From F23-B02 sp963625655 (GTDB taxonomy: Bacteria > Bacillota > Clostridia > Oscillospirales > Oscillospiraceae), in contig CAVFTS010000046.1 of NCBI GenBank assembly GCA_963625655.1, positions 1 to 6,627 of the forward strand: a DNA stretch of 6,627 bases, read 5' to 3'. The stretch's first letter is position 1; every line of letters starts with the position of its first letter. A model generated the notes under the pieces. It did no database searches. It was not told the origin of the DNA and saw only the letters and a program-made list of their open reading frames with translations. Both the position numbers and the translations under genes were made by a program. Positions 1 to 5,345 of the stretch are shown here, piece after piece.

Positions 1-95
1 CTGACTTTTGAACCCTTTTTCGGTGCTTATTTAGCATAAGCTTTGTTCTTACATTGTTTAATTTTCAAGGTACACTCGCTGCCACAATCGGCAGC
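1..95 (-). promoter_or_regulatory. Predicted rRNA operon leader with boxB-like hairpin and boxA-like element
   Basis: After P1 the minus strand reads a 6-bp hairpin (GCTGCC/GGCAGC, 95-78, 6-nt loop), then a boxA-like TGTACCTTGAAAA (74-62) and an AT-rich run to 51. A second hairpin follows (41-25). The order promoter, boxB, boxA is that of Nus-dependent rRNA antitermination leaders, and CTTTGAAAA/CCTTGAAAA elements are usual before rRNA genes in Firmicutes. The 16S gene itself would lie beyond the left edge. A tRNA operon or a 16S-23S spacer is possible, but the two promoters favour an operon start. Confidence 0.6.
25..41 (-). repeat. Small hairpin in the predicted rRNA leader
   Basis: GCTTAT (25-30) and ATAAGC (36-41) form a perfect 6-bp stem with a 5-nt loop, downstream of the boxA-like element. 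It could be the boxC-like hairpin of an rRNA leader or an RNA processing site. Confidence 0.45.
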
Positions 96-101
96 TTATT
101 T

Positions 102-130
102 ACTTTAGCACAGCGGAACTCATTTGTCAA
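102..130 (-). promoter_or_regulatory. Strong promoter P1 of a predicted rRNA operon
   Basis: On the minus strand a perfect TTGACA (130-125) and TAAAGT (107-102) are 17 nt apart, with an extended -10 TGC before the -10 box. The predicted start is near 95, at the beginning of the boxB-like hairpin. P1 and P2 read in the same direction with -10 boxes 100 nt apart, as in tandem rRNA promoters. Confidence 0.7.
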
Positions 131-138
131 GTGCTTTT

Positions 139-162
139 CGGAAAATAATTTTAAATTTTCCG
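139..162. repeat. AT-rich 8-bp inverted repeat between the two promoters
   Basis: CGGAAAAT (139-146) and ATTTTCCG (155-162) form a perfect inverted repeat around 8 nt. It lies just upstream of the P1 -35 box, so it may act as UP-element sequence or as a protein-binding palindrome. Confidence 0.5.
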
Positions 163-201
163 ACCGCTTTTGATGTCGTGCCTTCCGTGAAGTGCTTTGT
201 T

Positions 202-230
202 AGAATACCACCGCTTTAGTGCTTTGTCAA
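202..230 (-). promoter_or_regulatory. Strong promoter P2 of a predicted rRNA operon
   Basis: On the minus strand a perfect TTGACA (230-225) and TATTCT (207-202) are 17 nt apart, with an extended -10 TGG just before the -10 box. Upstream, two A6 tracts (250-245 and 239-234) are spaced 11 nt apart, like an UP element. It points left, away from the zinc-ribbon gene. Confidence 0.7.
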
Positions 231-275
231 CAGTTTTTTGCCTGTTTTTTCGGATTATTTTGCGATATCAAGGTA

Positions 276-303
276 TTGTGCGTCGAGTGTAAGCGACGCA
301 CAA
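276..303 (-). terminator. Stem-loop after the zinc-ribbon gene, possible weak terminator
   Basis: A perfect 10-bp stem pairs 276-285 with 294-303 around an 8-nt loop, 15 nt after the stop codon at 318. No T-run follows on the minus strand, so it is not a canonical intrinsic terminator. It may protect the 3' end or help separate this gene from the strong promoters downstream. Confidence 0.4.
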
Positions 304-317
304 AATGTCGTTCCCGC

Positions 318-809
318 TTACTTCAGGATCTCTATCCCCAGCTCGCCGACAACGGGCAACGGCTCGCTCTTTTTCGCAACGGCTGCCTTTGCGCCGATGA
401 AGGCAAGAGCCAGCAGCGCCGCACCCGCCAAGCTCTTTATCGGCTTTCCGAGGAGTGGGATCTTGCCCACAAAATCGACGGCAATATTGAGCAGGAACAG
501 GATGCAAGCCTGATTTGCGTGATAGCGAACTATATCGTACTCGTTATACTTAAAATAGGTGTATATGAACGCAGGTCCGAGGTAGCTCGCTGCTGCGATC
601 CAACCGGAGTTGTCGTGCGGCGGTAGTCCGGCATCGCCGTCCTTTTTGTCGGGGAACTCGTTCACTACGGTATCCACCACCTGTTGGAGATAGCTGATAT
701 AAGGGTTATCCATAAACGGAGTGTCGTCCGTTTCGGGCTTCCAGCCGCAGGCTATGCACATCCTGCCGCCGTCGGGGATATAGGCTCCGCATTCCGGGCA
801 ATGAGTCAT
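318..809 (-). CDS. Zinc-ribbon membrane protein, DUF4870/Tic20-like
   Basis: The function is unknown. The 163-aa product begins with a zinc ribbon, Cys4-x2-Cys7 and Cys18-x2-Cys21 (CPECGAYIPDGGRMCIACGW). A polar linker follows (about 25-68), then three hydrophobic segments at about 69-86, 98-115 and 127-145. The segment SYLGPAFIYTYF, then DIVRYHANQACILFLLNIA, resembles the small DUF4870/Tic20-like membrane family, where an (F/Y)HAxQ motif follows the first helix; assignment to that family is by eye. Such proteins often join a zinc ribbon to the membrane unit in Firmicutes. The ATG at 809 has AAAGGA 8 nt upstream and its own promoter in the 74-nt gap after sleB. The C-terminus (about 146-163) is a short tail, EPLPVVGELGIEILK. 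Nothing in the context assigns a role; being beside sleB does not prove a sporulation link. Confidence 0.8.
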   Translation of the reverse strand: MTHCPECGAYIPDGGRMCIACGWKPETDDTPFMDNPYISYLQQVVDTVVNEFPDKKDGDAGLPPHDNSGWIAAASYLGPAFIYTYFKYNEYDIVRYHANQACILFLLNIAVDFVGKIPLLGKPIKSLAGAALLALAFIGAKAAVAKKSEPLPVVGELGIEILK

Positions 810-853
810 ACTTCTAGTCCTTTCTATGTACCGGCCACGCCGTTGTTAAAAGC

Positions 854-882
854 AGTATAGCCTAAAGCGCCGCAAATTTCAA
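854..882 (-). promoter_or_regulatory. Housekeeping-type promoter of the zinc-ribbon membrane protein gene
   Basis: On the minus strand TTGAAA (882-877) and TATACT (859-854) are separated by 17 nt, each 5 of 6 to the sigma-A consensus. It starts just after the sleB stop and predicts a leader of about 38 nt before the ATG at 809. This gene can therefore be transcribed independently of sleB. Confidence 0.7.
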
Positions 883-883
883 G

Positions 884-1558
884 TCATGCGCAGAATCTGT
901 GGCTGCCTATCACGACCATGAGGGGTCTTGACCATATCCATTTGCTCGTCGCCGTTGCCGGATTGAAGTAGTATATTGCGCCGCCTGTTGGGTCGGAGCC
1001 TGCCAACGCCTCCCGTGCGGCTCTGTATGCGCTCTCGGAGATCGGTTGGTCAAACTGCCCGTCGTCGAGGCAGGAGAAGGCGCCCGATTGATATATTACA
1101 CCGGAGAGGCTGTTCGGGAACGAGGGATGGTCTATTCTGTCCAAAACGACCGCTCCGACTGCGACCTGTCCCATGTACGGCTCACCCCTTGCCTCCGCCG
1201 AGATGAGCCGTGCAAGCAGGTAAACATCGCCCTCGGAGGCTCCGCCGCTGCCGGACGACGTCTCGTATATTCCGAGTGCCGCCAGCGTCTCCCTGCCCGC
1301 CTTGCCGTCAACGGTGAGCCCGTTGCTGCTTTGGAAGTAGCGCACCGCCTTTTCGGTTCGGCTGGCGTACACGCCGTCGACCTCGCCCTCGTAGTAGCCC
1401 CAGCTTTTGAGCCTATTTTGTATTTCCTTAACGGTTTCGCCGCTTGAGCCTCGCTTATACGATTCCGCTCTCGCCGATTGCGCAAGCGCAATGATGAGAA
1501 AGTTCACGGCAAAGATAAGCAGCACCGCCAACACAAGCTTTTTTTGCTTAACGCTCAT
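884..1558 (-). CDS. sleB: SleB-like spore cortex-lytic / cell-wall hydrolase
   Basis: This is an exported peptidoglycan hydrolase of the SleB/CwlJ family, which degrades muramic-lactam cortex during spore germination. The 224-aa product has a signal peptide (charged MSVKQKK, hydrophobic core about 8-27, likely cleavage after ARA at 31). A PG_binding_1 domain follows (about 36-96; GSSGETVKEIQNRLKSWGYY, VDGKAGRETLAALG). After a Ser/Gly linker comes a Hydrolase_2 domain (about 112-223). Glu122 in ISAEARGEPYMGQVAVGAVV matches the catalytic glutamate of SleB, and SKWIWSRP with IGSHRFC near the end is the usual C-terminal block. It is somewhat shorter than Bacillus SleB but has the same domain order. 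The ATG at 1558 is chosen because it gives the signal peptide and the ribosome binding site; the 40 residues upstream would run through the terminator and rnfB. No ypeB partner gene follows. A vegetative hydrolase role is possible but less likely given the promoter. Confidence 0.88.
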   Translation of the reverse strand: MSVKQKKLVLAVLLIFAVNFLIIALAQSARAESYKRGSSGETVKEIQNRLKSWGYYEGEVDGVYASRTEKAVRYFQSSNGLTVDGKAGRETLAALGIYETSSGSGGASEGDVYLLARLISAEARGEPYMGQVAVGAVVLDRIDHPSFPNSLSGVIYQSGAFSCLDDGQFDQPISESAYRAAREALAGSDPTGGAIYYFNPATATSKWIWSRPLMVVIGSHRFCA

Positions 1559-1566
1559 AAATATCA

Positions 1567-1570
1567 CTCC
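1567..1570 (-). promoter_or_regulatory. Ribosome binding site deciding the sleB start
   Basis: CAGGAGTG places GGAG 8 nt before the ATG at 1558. It supports that ATG over the in-frame ATG at 1678, which lies inside rnfB. Confidence 0.75.
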
Positions 1571-1580
1571 TGACTGCGGA

Positions 1581-1610
1581 TATTCTGTGCGCAGCGGACG
1601 CAGAATATGC
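1581..1610 (-). promoter_or_regulatory. Predicted sigma-G (forespore) promoter of the sleB-like gene
   Basis: On the minus strand GCATA (1610-1606) fits the sigma-G -35 pattern GHATR. After exactly 18 nt, CAGAATA (1587-1581) matches CATNHTA at all but one position. The predicted start near 1574 leaves a leader of only about 16 nt, which still contains the GGAG at 1570-1567. Bacillus sleB is known to be sigma-G controlled, so element and gene agree. The two half-elements also form an imperfect palindrome (TATTCTG/CAGAATA), so an operator or hairpin role is an alternative. Confidence 0.6.
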
Positions 1611-1640
1611 AAAAACCGTCGGACGAAAGTCCGACGGTCT
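1611..1640 (-). terminator. Rho-independent terminator of the rnf operon
   Basis: A perfect 10-bp stem pairs 1615-1624 with 1629-1638 around a 4-nt loop. On the minus strand it is followed directly by a T-run (1615-1611). It sits just after the rnfB stop. The plus-strand exit is not a clean T-run, so termination is mainly for leftward transcription. Confidence 0.9.
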
Positions 1641-1655
1641 TGCAATTTTGAAAAA

Positions 1656-2480
1656 TTATTTCTTTTTAAGAACCGCAACGGGGTTGTGGATCTTGATGAT
1701 GTGACGGGGGCAAATGTCTGCGCAGTGACCGCACTGTATGCACTTGGATACGTCGATCATTGCAAGGCTGTCCTTGACGACGATAGCGTCAACGGGGCAT
1801 TCTCTCTGGCACTTCATGCAGCCGATGCAGCCGGCTTCGCAGATCTTGTTGACTGCTGCGCCCTTGTCGTGACTGGAGCAGGCAACCATGACGTGCTGGT
1901 CATAGGGAATGAGCTTGACGATCTTTTTGGGACAGGCATTGACGCAGGCACCGCAGCCGACGCACTTTTCACGGTCGACCTTTGCAACGCCGTCAACGAT
2001 GTGCATTGCACCGAACTGGCAGGCGTTTGCGCAGTTGCCGAGGCCTATGCAGGCAAAGCGGCAGTCCATATTGCTCTTGCCGCCGAACAGCATTGCTGCC
2101 TGGCAGTTCTGAGGCCCGTTGTAGTTGAAGCGCTTGACGGCGTGACCCTCGGTGCCGGAGCAGGGAACGAATGCGACCATCTTCTCGGCATCGCCTGCGG
2201 CAACGCCCATAATCTCACCGATCTTTGCGGCAGCTTCCGCACCGCCGGCGACACACTTGTTGACGGGAGCTTCGCCCTTTGCGACCGCAGCGGCGTAGCC
2301 GTCACAGCCGGGGTATCCGCAGCCGCCGCAGTTTGCGCCCGCAAGGCACTCGCGGACGGCTTCCTGCTTGGGGTCTACTTCAACGTAGAATATTTTTGAT
2401 GCGAATGCGAGGATGGCACCGAAAATGCCGCCCATTGCGCCGAGAACGAGCACGGCAAGGAGAACAGAATGAAAGTCCAT
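1656..2480 (-). CDS. rnfB: RnfB, multi-cluster Fe-S subunit that accepts electrons from ferredoxin
   Basis: RnfB is the ferredoxin-docking subunit, held to the membrane by one N-terminal helix (about residues 5-28). The 274-aa protein is the long clostridial form. It has a 4Fe-S domain with C51/C54/C59/C76 (CGGCGYPGC, then C76), followed by C107 and C126. Next come C140/C144/C150/C154 (DCRFACIGLGNCANAC) and C173/C176/C179/C183 (CVGCGACVNAC). After a C201 spacer region there is C214/C218/C221/C224/C228 and finally C247/C250/C253/C257 (CIQCGHCADIC). This is enough for at least five [4Fe-4S] clusters, in line with the extra clusters known for clostridial RnfB compared with the shorter proteobacterial form. 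It is the last gene of the operon, and a strong intrinsic terminator starts about 15 nt after its TAA. The start ATG at 2480 has GGAGGT with a 7-nt spacer. Confidence 0.97.
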   Translation of the reverse strand: MDFHSVLLAVLVLGAMGGIFGAILAFASKIFYVEVDPKQEAVRECLAGANCGGCGYPGCDGYAAAVAKGEAPVNKCVAGGAEAAAKIGEIMGVAAGDAEKMVAFVPCSGTEGHAVKRFNYNGPQNCQAAMLFGGKSNMDCRFACIGLGNCANACQFGAMHIVDGVAKVDREKCVGCGACVNACPKKIVKLIPYDQHVMVACSSHDKGAAVNKICEAGCIGCMKCQRECPVDAIVVKDSLAMIDVSKCIQCGHCADICPRHIIKIHNPVAVLKKK

Positions 2481-2492
2481 ATTACTACCTCC

Positions 2493-3086
2493 TTAAAGCG
2501 GAATCTTCATGCCGCTGAAGCCCATGAAGGCAAGAGCGAGCAGAGCCGCAGACACAAGGCAGATCGGGAAGCCTTCAAAGCACTCGGGGTATTCCGCATG
2601 ATCAATGCGCTCACGCACGGATGCAAACAGAACGATAGCCACGAGGAAGCCGAGACCGCCGAACACGCCGTAGAGGGTGGACTGGATGAAGTTGAAGCCG
2701 TACTGGACGTTGAGAAGAACAACGCCGAGAACCGCACAGTTGGTGGTGATAAGGGGCAGGTAAATGCCCAGTGCGGAATACAGGGACGGGATCGCCTTCT
2801 TGAGGAACATCTCAACGAACTGAACCAGAGATGCGATGATGAGGATGAAAGCGAGGGTCTCGAGGAACTGGAGATTCAGCGGGACGAGTATGTAGATGTC
2901 CACGATGTAGCAGATCGCGGAAGCAAGACCCATAACGAAGGTGACCGCAAGACCCATGCCTATCGCAGTGTCGACCTTGGAGGAGCAGCCCAGGAAGGGG
3001 CAGCAGCCCAAAAACTGCGAGAAGATGAAGTTGTTTATAAGTATTGCGGTGAGGGCTATGGTAATAATGGAAGCATCTGTTGTCAT
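2493..3086 (-). CDS. rnfA: RnfA, integral membrane subunit of Rnf (NqrE-like)
   Basis: RnfA is the paralogue and partner of RnfE in the membrane core of the complex. The 197-aa length is typical. The N-terminal helix holds the family signature ILINNFIFSQFLGCCPFLG (15-33). Cys29 in that segment and Cys117 (TTNCAVLG) align with the cysteines proposed to hold the shared [2Fe-2S] cluster in NqrE; Cys28 and Cys34 are additional neighbours. About six hydrophobic helices alternate with short loops, and ERIDHAEYPECFEG (159-172) is a polar loop before the final helix. The start ATG at 3086 overlaps the rnfE stop by one base. The TAA stop at 2495-2493 runs straight into the rnfB ribosome binding site, GGAGG at 2492-2488, 7 nt before the rnfB ATG. 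Confidence is high from the motif, length and operon position. Confidence 0.97.
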   Translation of the reverse strand: MTTDASIITIALTAILINNFIFSQFLGCCPFLGCSSKVDTAIGMGLAVTFVMGLASAICYIVDIYILVPLNLQFLETLAFILIIASLVQFVEMFLKKAIPSLYSALGIYLPLITTNCAVLGVVLLNVQYGFNFIQSTLYGVFGGLGFLVAIVLFASVRERIDHAEYPECFEGFPICLVSAALLALAFMGFSGMKIPL

Positions 3087-3760
3087 TATTTTTCAGCCTC
3101 CTTCTTTGCTTTCTTGTCGGCAGACTTCTTGAGTGCGTACTGCATTACGGCAATAAGGCAGCCGAGAGTGAGGAAGCCGCCGAAGGGCATGGTGAGGATC
3201 ATTGCGCCCTGATAGTTTGCGCCGAACACTGCGATGCCGGAGCCGGTGCCGTCAAGGGTGAGACCTTTGGCGGCGTCGATGAGACCGCCGCCGATGGTGC
3301 CGAAGCCGAGAAGCTCACGGATGAGGCACATGATGATAAGCACGACGGTGTAGCCGAGTCCCTGGAAGATGCCGTCAAAGAAGGATGCTGCGACGGTGTT
3401 CTTCTGGCAGAATGCTTCGGCACGACCGATGATGATGCAGTTAACGACGATAAGGGGGATGAACACGCCCAGAGCTTCGCTCAGTGCGGGAACGAACGCC
3501 TGCAGAAGCAGGTCGACAATGGTAACGAAGCCTGCGATAACTACGACGAAGATCGCAAGTCTGATTTCGTTGGGGATGATTTTTCTGATCGCGGCAACGA
3601 CGACGTTGCAGCAGGTCAGGATGATGAGAACGGAGAGGCCCATACCTACGCCGTTGAACAGGCTGGTGGTGATCGCCATGGTGGCGCACATACCGATGAG
3701 CTGTACAAGAACGGGGTTATTGGTGATAAGACCTTCCTTAAACTGCTTTTTAATGTTCAT
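3086..3760 (-). CDS. rnfE: RnfE, integral membrane subunit of Rnf (NqrD-like)
   Basis: RnfE is a multi-helix membrane subunit of the NqrDE/RnfAE family. It pairs with RnfA in an inverted arrangement to form the ion-conducting core. The 224-aa product opens with MNIKKQFKEGLITNNPVLVQ, carrying the family NNPV segment. Cys25 (LIGMCA) and Cys108 (VVNCII) sit at the positions that, in the related Na+-NQR, hold a membrane [2Fe-2S] cluster shared between the two paralogues. About six hydrophobic helices are visible, and the tail is rich in Lys, Ala and Glu. The start is the ATG at 3760, 14 nt after rnfG, with GGAGG at 3774-3770 and a 9-nt spacer. The stop TAA shares its last base with the rnfA ATG (TAATG), which suggests translational coupling. 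Confidence 0.96.
   Translation of the reverse strand: MNIKKQFKEGLITNNPVLVQLIGMCATMAITTSLFNGVGMGLSVLIILTCCNVVVAAIRKIIPNEIRLAIFVVVIAGFVTIVDLLLQAFVPALSEALGVFIPLIVVNCIIIGRAEAFCQKNTVAASFFDGIFQGLGYTVVLIIMCLIRELLGFGTIGGGLIDAAKGLTLDGTGSGIAVFGANYQGAMILTMPFGGFLTLGCLIAVMQYALKKSADKKAKKEAEK
3097..3101 (-). promoter_or_regulatory. Shine-Dalgarno of rnfA, inside the rnfE coding end
   Basis: GGAGG lies 10 nt before the ATG at 3086. It is read in rnfE as AAG GAG GCT (Lys-Glu-Ala), the third junction with this arrangement. Confidence 0.85.
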
Positions 3761-3774
3761 TTAAGTCTACCTCC

Positions 3775-4326
3775 TTAACCCAAGCTCTCGCAGGCGGTAA
3801 TGGCGGAGCGCACTGCGGTGACGATCGCATTGGAGGTGATCGTCGCACCGGTAAGCTGGTCTATCTCGCCGCCGTTCTTTGTAAGGTCGAGATCCTTGCC
3901 TTTTTCTTCAAATTGTGCACGGAATGCAACGCCCTTGTCGCTGGGGCTGGACGCAACTGCGCCGAGACCGGAGGTCTCGCTGGATTTGGTGATGGAAATG
4001 CCGGTGCACTTAAGGTCATTGTCAACACCGACGATGACGGTGATGCTGCCCTGGCTGCCGGTCACGACAGTCTCGACAACATAGCCGATCGCATTCCCGT
4101 CCTTATCCTTTGCGACGGAGACCTTCTGTACCTGAGTGTCTTTGCCTTTGTACTCAGCTTCGTCATAGGTTTCGGCGTCAAGAACTTCGGCATATGCCTT
4201 AGCGGTCTTTTCCGCTGCGATCTGAGCGATCCTGTCCTTGGTAAGCTCGTTAACGACACCGAGAACACCTGCAACTATGGCGGATATGAGGAAAAGGACG
4301 AGTGCAAGCTTAATTATCTTCTTCAT
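3775..4326 (-). CDS. rnfG: RnfG, membrane-anchored FMN-binding subunit of Rnf
   Basis: RnfG is the NqrC-like flavoprotein of the complex, anchored by one N-terminal helix with its flavin domain on the outer face of the membrane. The 183-aa product has a single hydrophobic segment at about residues 6-26 after a MKKIIK start. An FMN_bind-type domain follows, with the conserved block SSETSGLGA (115-123) and the flavinylation motif LTGATITSNA (158-167). Thr162, the last residue of TGAT, is the expected site of phosphoester-linked FMN. Attachment normally needs the flavin transferase ApbE, which is not encoded in this window. The ATG at 4326 overlaps the rnfD stop by 4 nt and has its own GGAGG. 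The TAA stop directly abuts the ribosome binding site of rnfE (TAAGGAGGT). Length and order are normal for clostridial rnf operons. Confidence 0.96.
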   Translation of the reverse strand: MKKIIKLALVLFLISAIVAGVLGVVNELTKDRIAQIAAEKTAKAYAEVLDAETYDEAEYKGKDTQVQKVSVAKDKDGNAIGYVVETVVTGSQGSITVIVGVDNDLKCTGISITKSSETSGLGAVASSPSDKGVAFRAQFEEKGKDLDLTKNGGEIDQLTGATITSNAIVTAVRSAITACESLG

Positions 4327-5345
4327 GCTGCCTTTGCCTCCTTTGCTGCCTTTTTGGCTGCCTTAAGGTCTTCCTTGCTGACGCCGAACTGACGGCTGCG
4401 GGTTCCCTTATCGATAGCCCATGCGCAGAGGTTCATAATGAGGATGGCGTAGGAAACGCCTTCGGGGTAGCCGCCGAAGTAACGGATCAGAACGGTGAGA
4501 GCGCCGCAGCCGAAGCCGTACAGAAGCTGACCGTTGAGGGTCACGGGGCTGGAGGAGTAATCCGTTGCCATGAAGATGGCGCCGAGGAGCAGACCGCCGG
4601 AGAGGAGGTTCTGAAGCATCCAGCTGACGTCAAAGAATCCGCCGTGGCGGGGGAAGAGCAGAGTGATGACCGCAACCGTTCCGATGAAGGAAACGGGAAT
4701 ACGCCAGCTTATCACCTTGCGGATGATGAGGTATGCTCCGCCGATGAGGAGAGCGATAGCGCTCACTTCACCGATGCAGCCGGGCATGGTGCCGAGGAGC
4801 ATATTGCCGTAGCTGAAGTAATCGGGCATAGCCTCGCCGGCCTTCATAATGCTGAGCGGAGTTGCCATGGTGGTGCCGTCAACGACCTTGCTGAGTGCGG
4901 CGGGAACCGCCCAAGTGGTCATAATGACGGGCCAGGATGCCATGAGGAAGGCTCTTGCGGCAAGTGCGGGGTTTAAGAAGTTCTTTCCCAGTCCGCCGAA
5001 AAGCTGCTTTACGATGACCATGGAGAAGGCCGCTCCTACGATGGGCATCCACCAGGGTGCTTCCACGGGGATGACCATTGCGATCAGAACGCCGGTGACG
5101 CATGCGGAAAGATCGCCGATGGAGTTGTTCTTCTTTAAGAGCTTGCGGTAGCCCCACTCAAAGAAAACGCAGGACGCAACGGAAACTGCGATGAGCAGCA
5201 GGGCTTTGAGTCCGAACTGCCACACGCCGACAGCCATTGCGGGGATAAGCGCAATGATAACGTCGAGCATGATGTTGGCGGTGCCGGTCTTGGTCCTTAC
5301 CTGAGGCTGGTAGGAGGCATCAAAGGTATATTCTTTCTGTATCAC
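4323..5345 (-). CDS. rnfD: RnfD, integral membrane flavoprotein subunit of Rnf (NqrB-like)
   Basis: RnfD is a polytopic inner-membrane subunit homologous to NqrB that carries a covalently bound FMN. I choose the GTG at 5345 (340 aa): it overlaps the rnfC stop as GTGA, has GGAGG 10 nt upstream, and gives the expected family N-terminus leading into RTKTGTANIMLDVIIALIPA. An in-frame ATG at 5483 would add 46 residues that are only out-of-frame rnfC sequence. Many hydrophobic segments are visible between residues 25 and 310. Conserved NqrB/RnfD blocks include GGLGKNFLNPALAARAFL (117-134) and MATDYSSSP (259-267). The likely flavinylated residue is Thr162 in DGTTMATPLS, which fits a relaxed (S/T)xAT pattern rather than strict SGAT. 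The C-terminus is a Lys/Ala-rich cytoplasmic tail. The TGA stop overlaps the rnfG start as ATGA. Confidence 0.97.
   Translation of the reverse strand: MIQKEYTFDASYQPQVRTKTGTANIMLDVIIALIPAMAVGVWQFGLKALLLIAVSVASCVFFEWGYRKLLKKNNSIGDLSACVTGVLIAMVIPVEAPWWMPIVGAAFSMVIVKQLFGGLGKNFLNPALAARAFLMASWPVIMTTWAVPAALSKVVDGTTMATPLSIMKAGEAMPDYFSYGNMLLGTMPGCIGEVSAIALLIGGAYLIIRKVISWRIPVSFIGTVAVITLLFPRHGGFFDVSWMLQNLLSGGLLLGAIFMATDYSSSPVTLNGQLLYGFGCGALTVLIRYFGGYPEGVSYAILIMNLCAWAIDKGTRSRQFGVSKEDLKAAKKAAKEAKAA
4337..4341 (-). promoter_or_regulatory. Shine-Dalgarno of rnfG, inside the rnfD coding end
   Basis: GGAGG lies 10 nt before the ATG at 4326. It is read in rnfD as AAG GAG GCA (Lys-Glu-Ala), the same register as at the rnfC/rnfD junction. 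Confidence 0.85.

Noticed and set aside
1..317. tRNA or 16S rRNA sequence within the left gene-free stretch
   Set aside because: I see no cloverleaf and no 16S 5' end. Only promoter and leader elements are supported.
219..626. Plus-strand 135-codon open frame over the promoter region and zinc-ribbon gene
   Set aside because: It starts in a predicted promoter/UP region, has no domain, and is antisense to a gene with a clear zinc ribbon and ribosome binding site.
1559..1678. Upstream ATG at 1678 as the start of the sleB-like gene
   Set aside because: It would add 40 residues read through the rnf terminator and the end of rnfB. The ATG at 1558 gives a clean signal peptide and has GGAG 8 nt upstream.
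1407..2399. Long plus-strand open frame (330 codons) opposite rnfB and sleB
   Set aside because: It is the antisense shadow of rnfB, produced by GC-biased codons. It has no ribosome binding site of note and no recognisable domain, and rnfB is certain on the other strand.
2469..3778. Plus-strand open frames of 247 and 232 codons opposite rnfA and rnfE
   Set aside because: Their acidic, low-hydrophobic composition is what the complement of membrane-protein codons gives. They overlap certain genes and carry no family motif.
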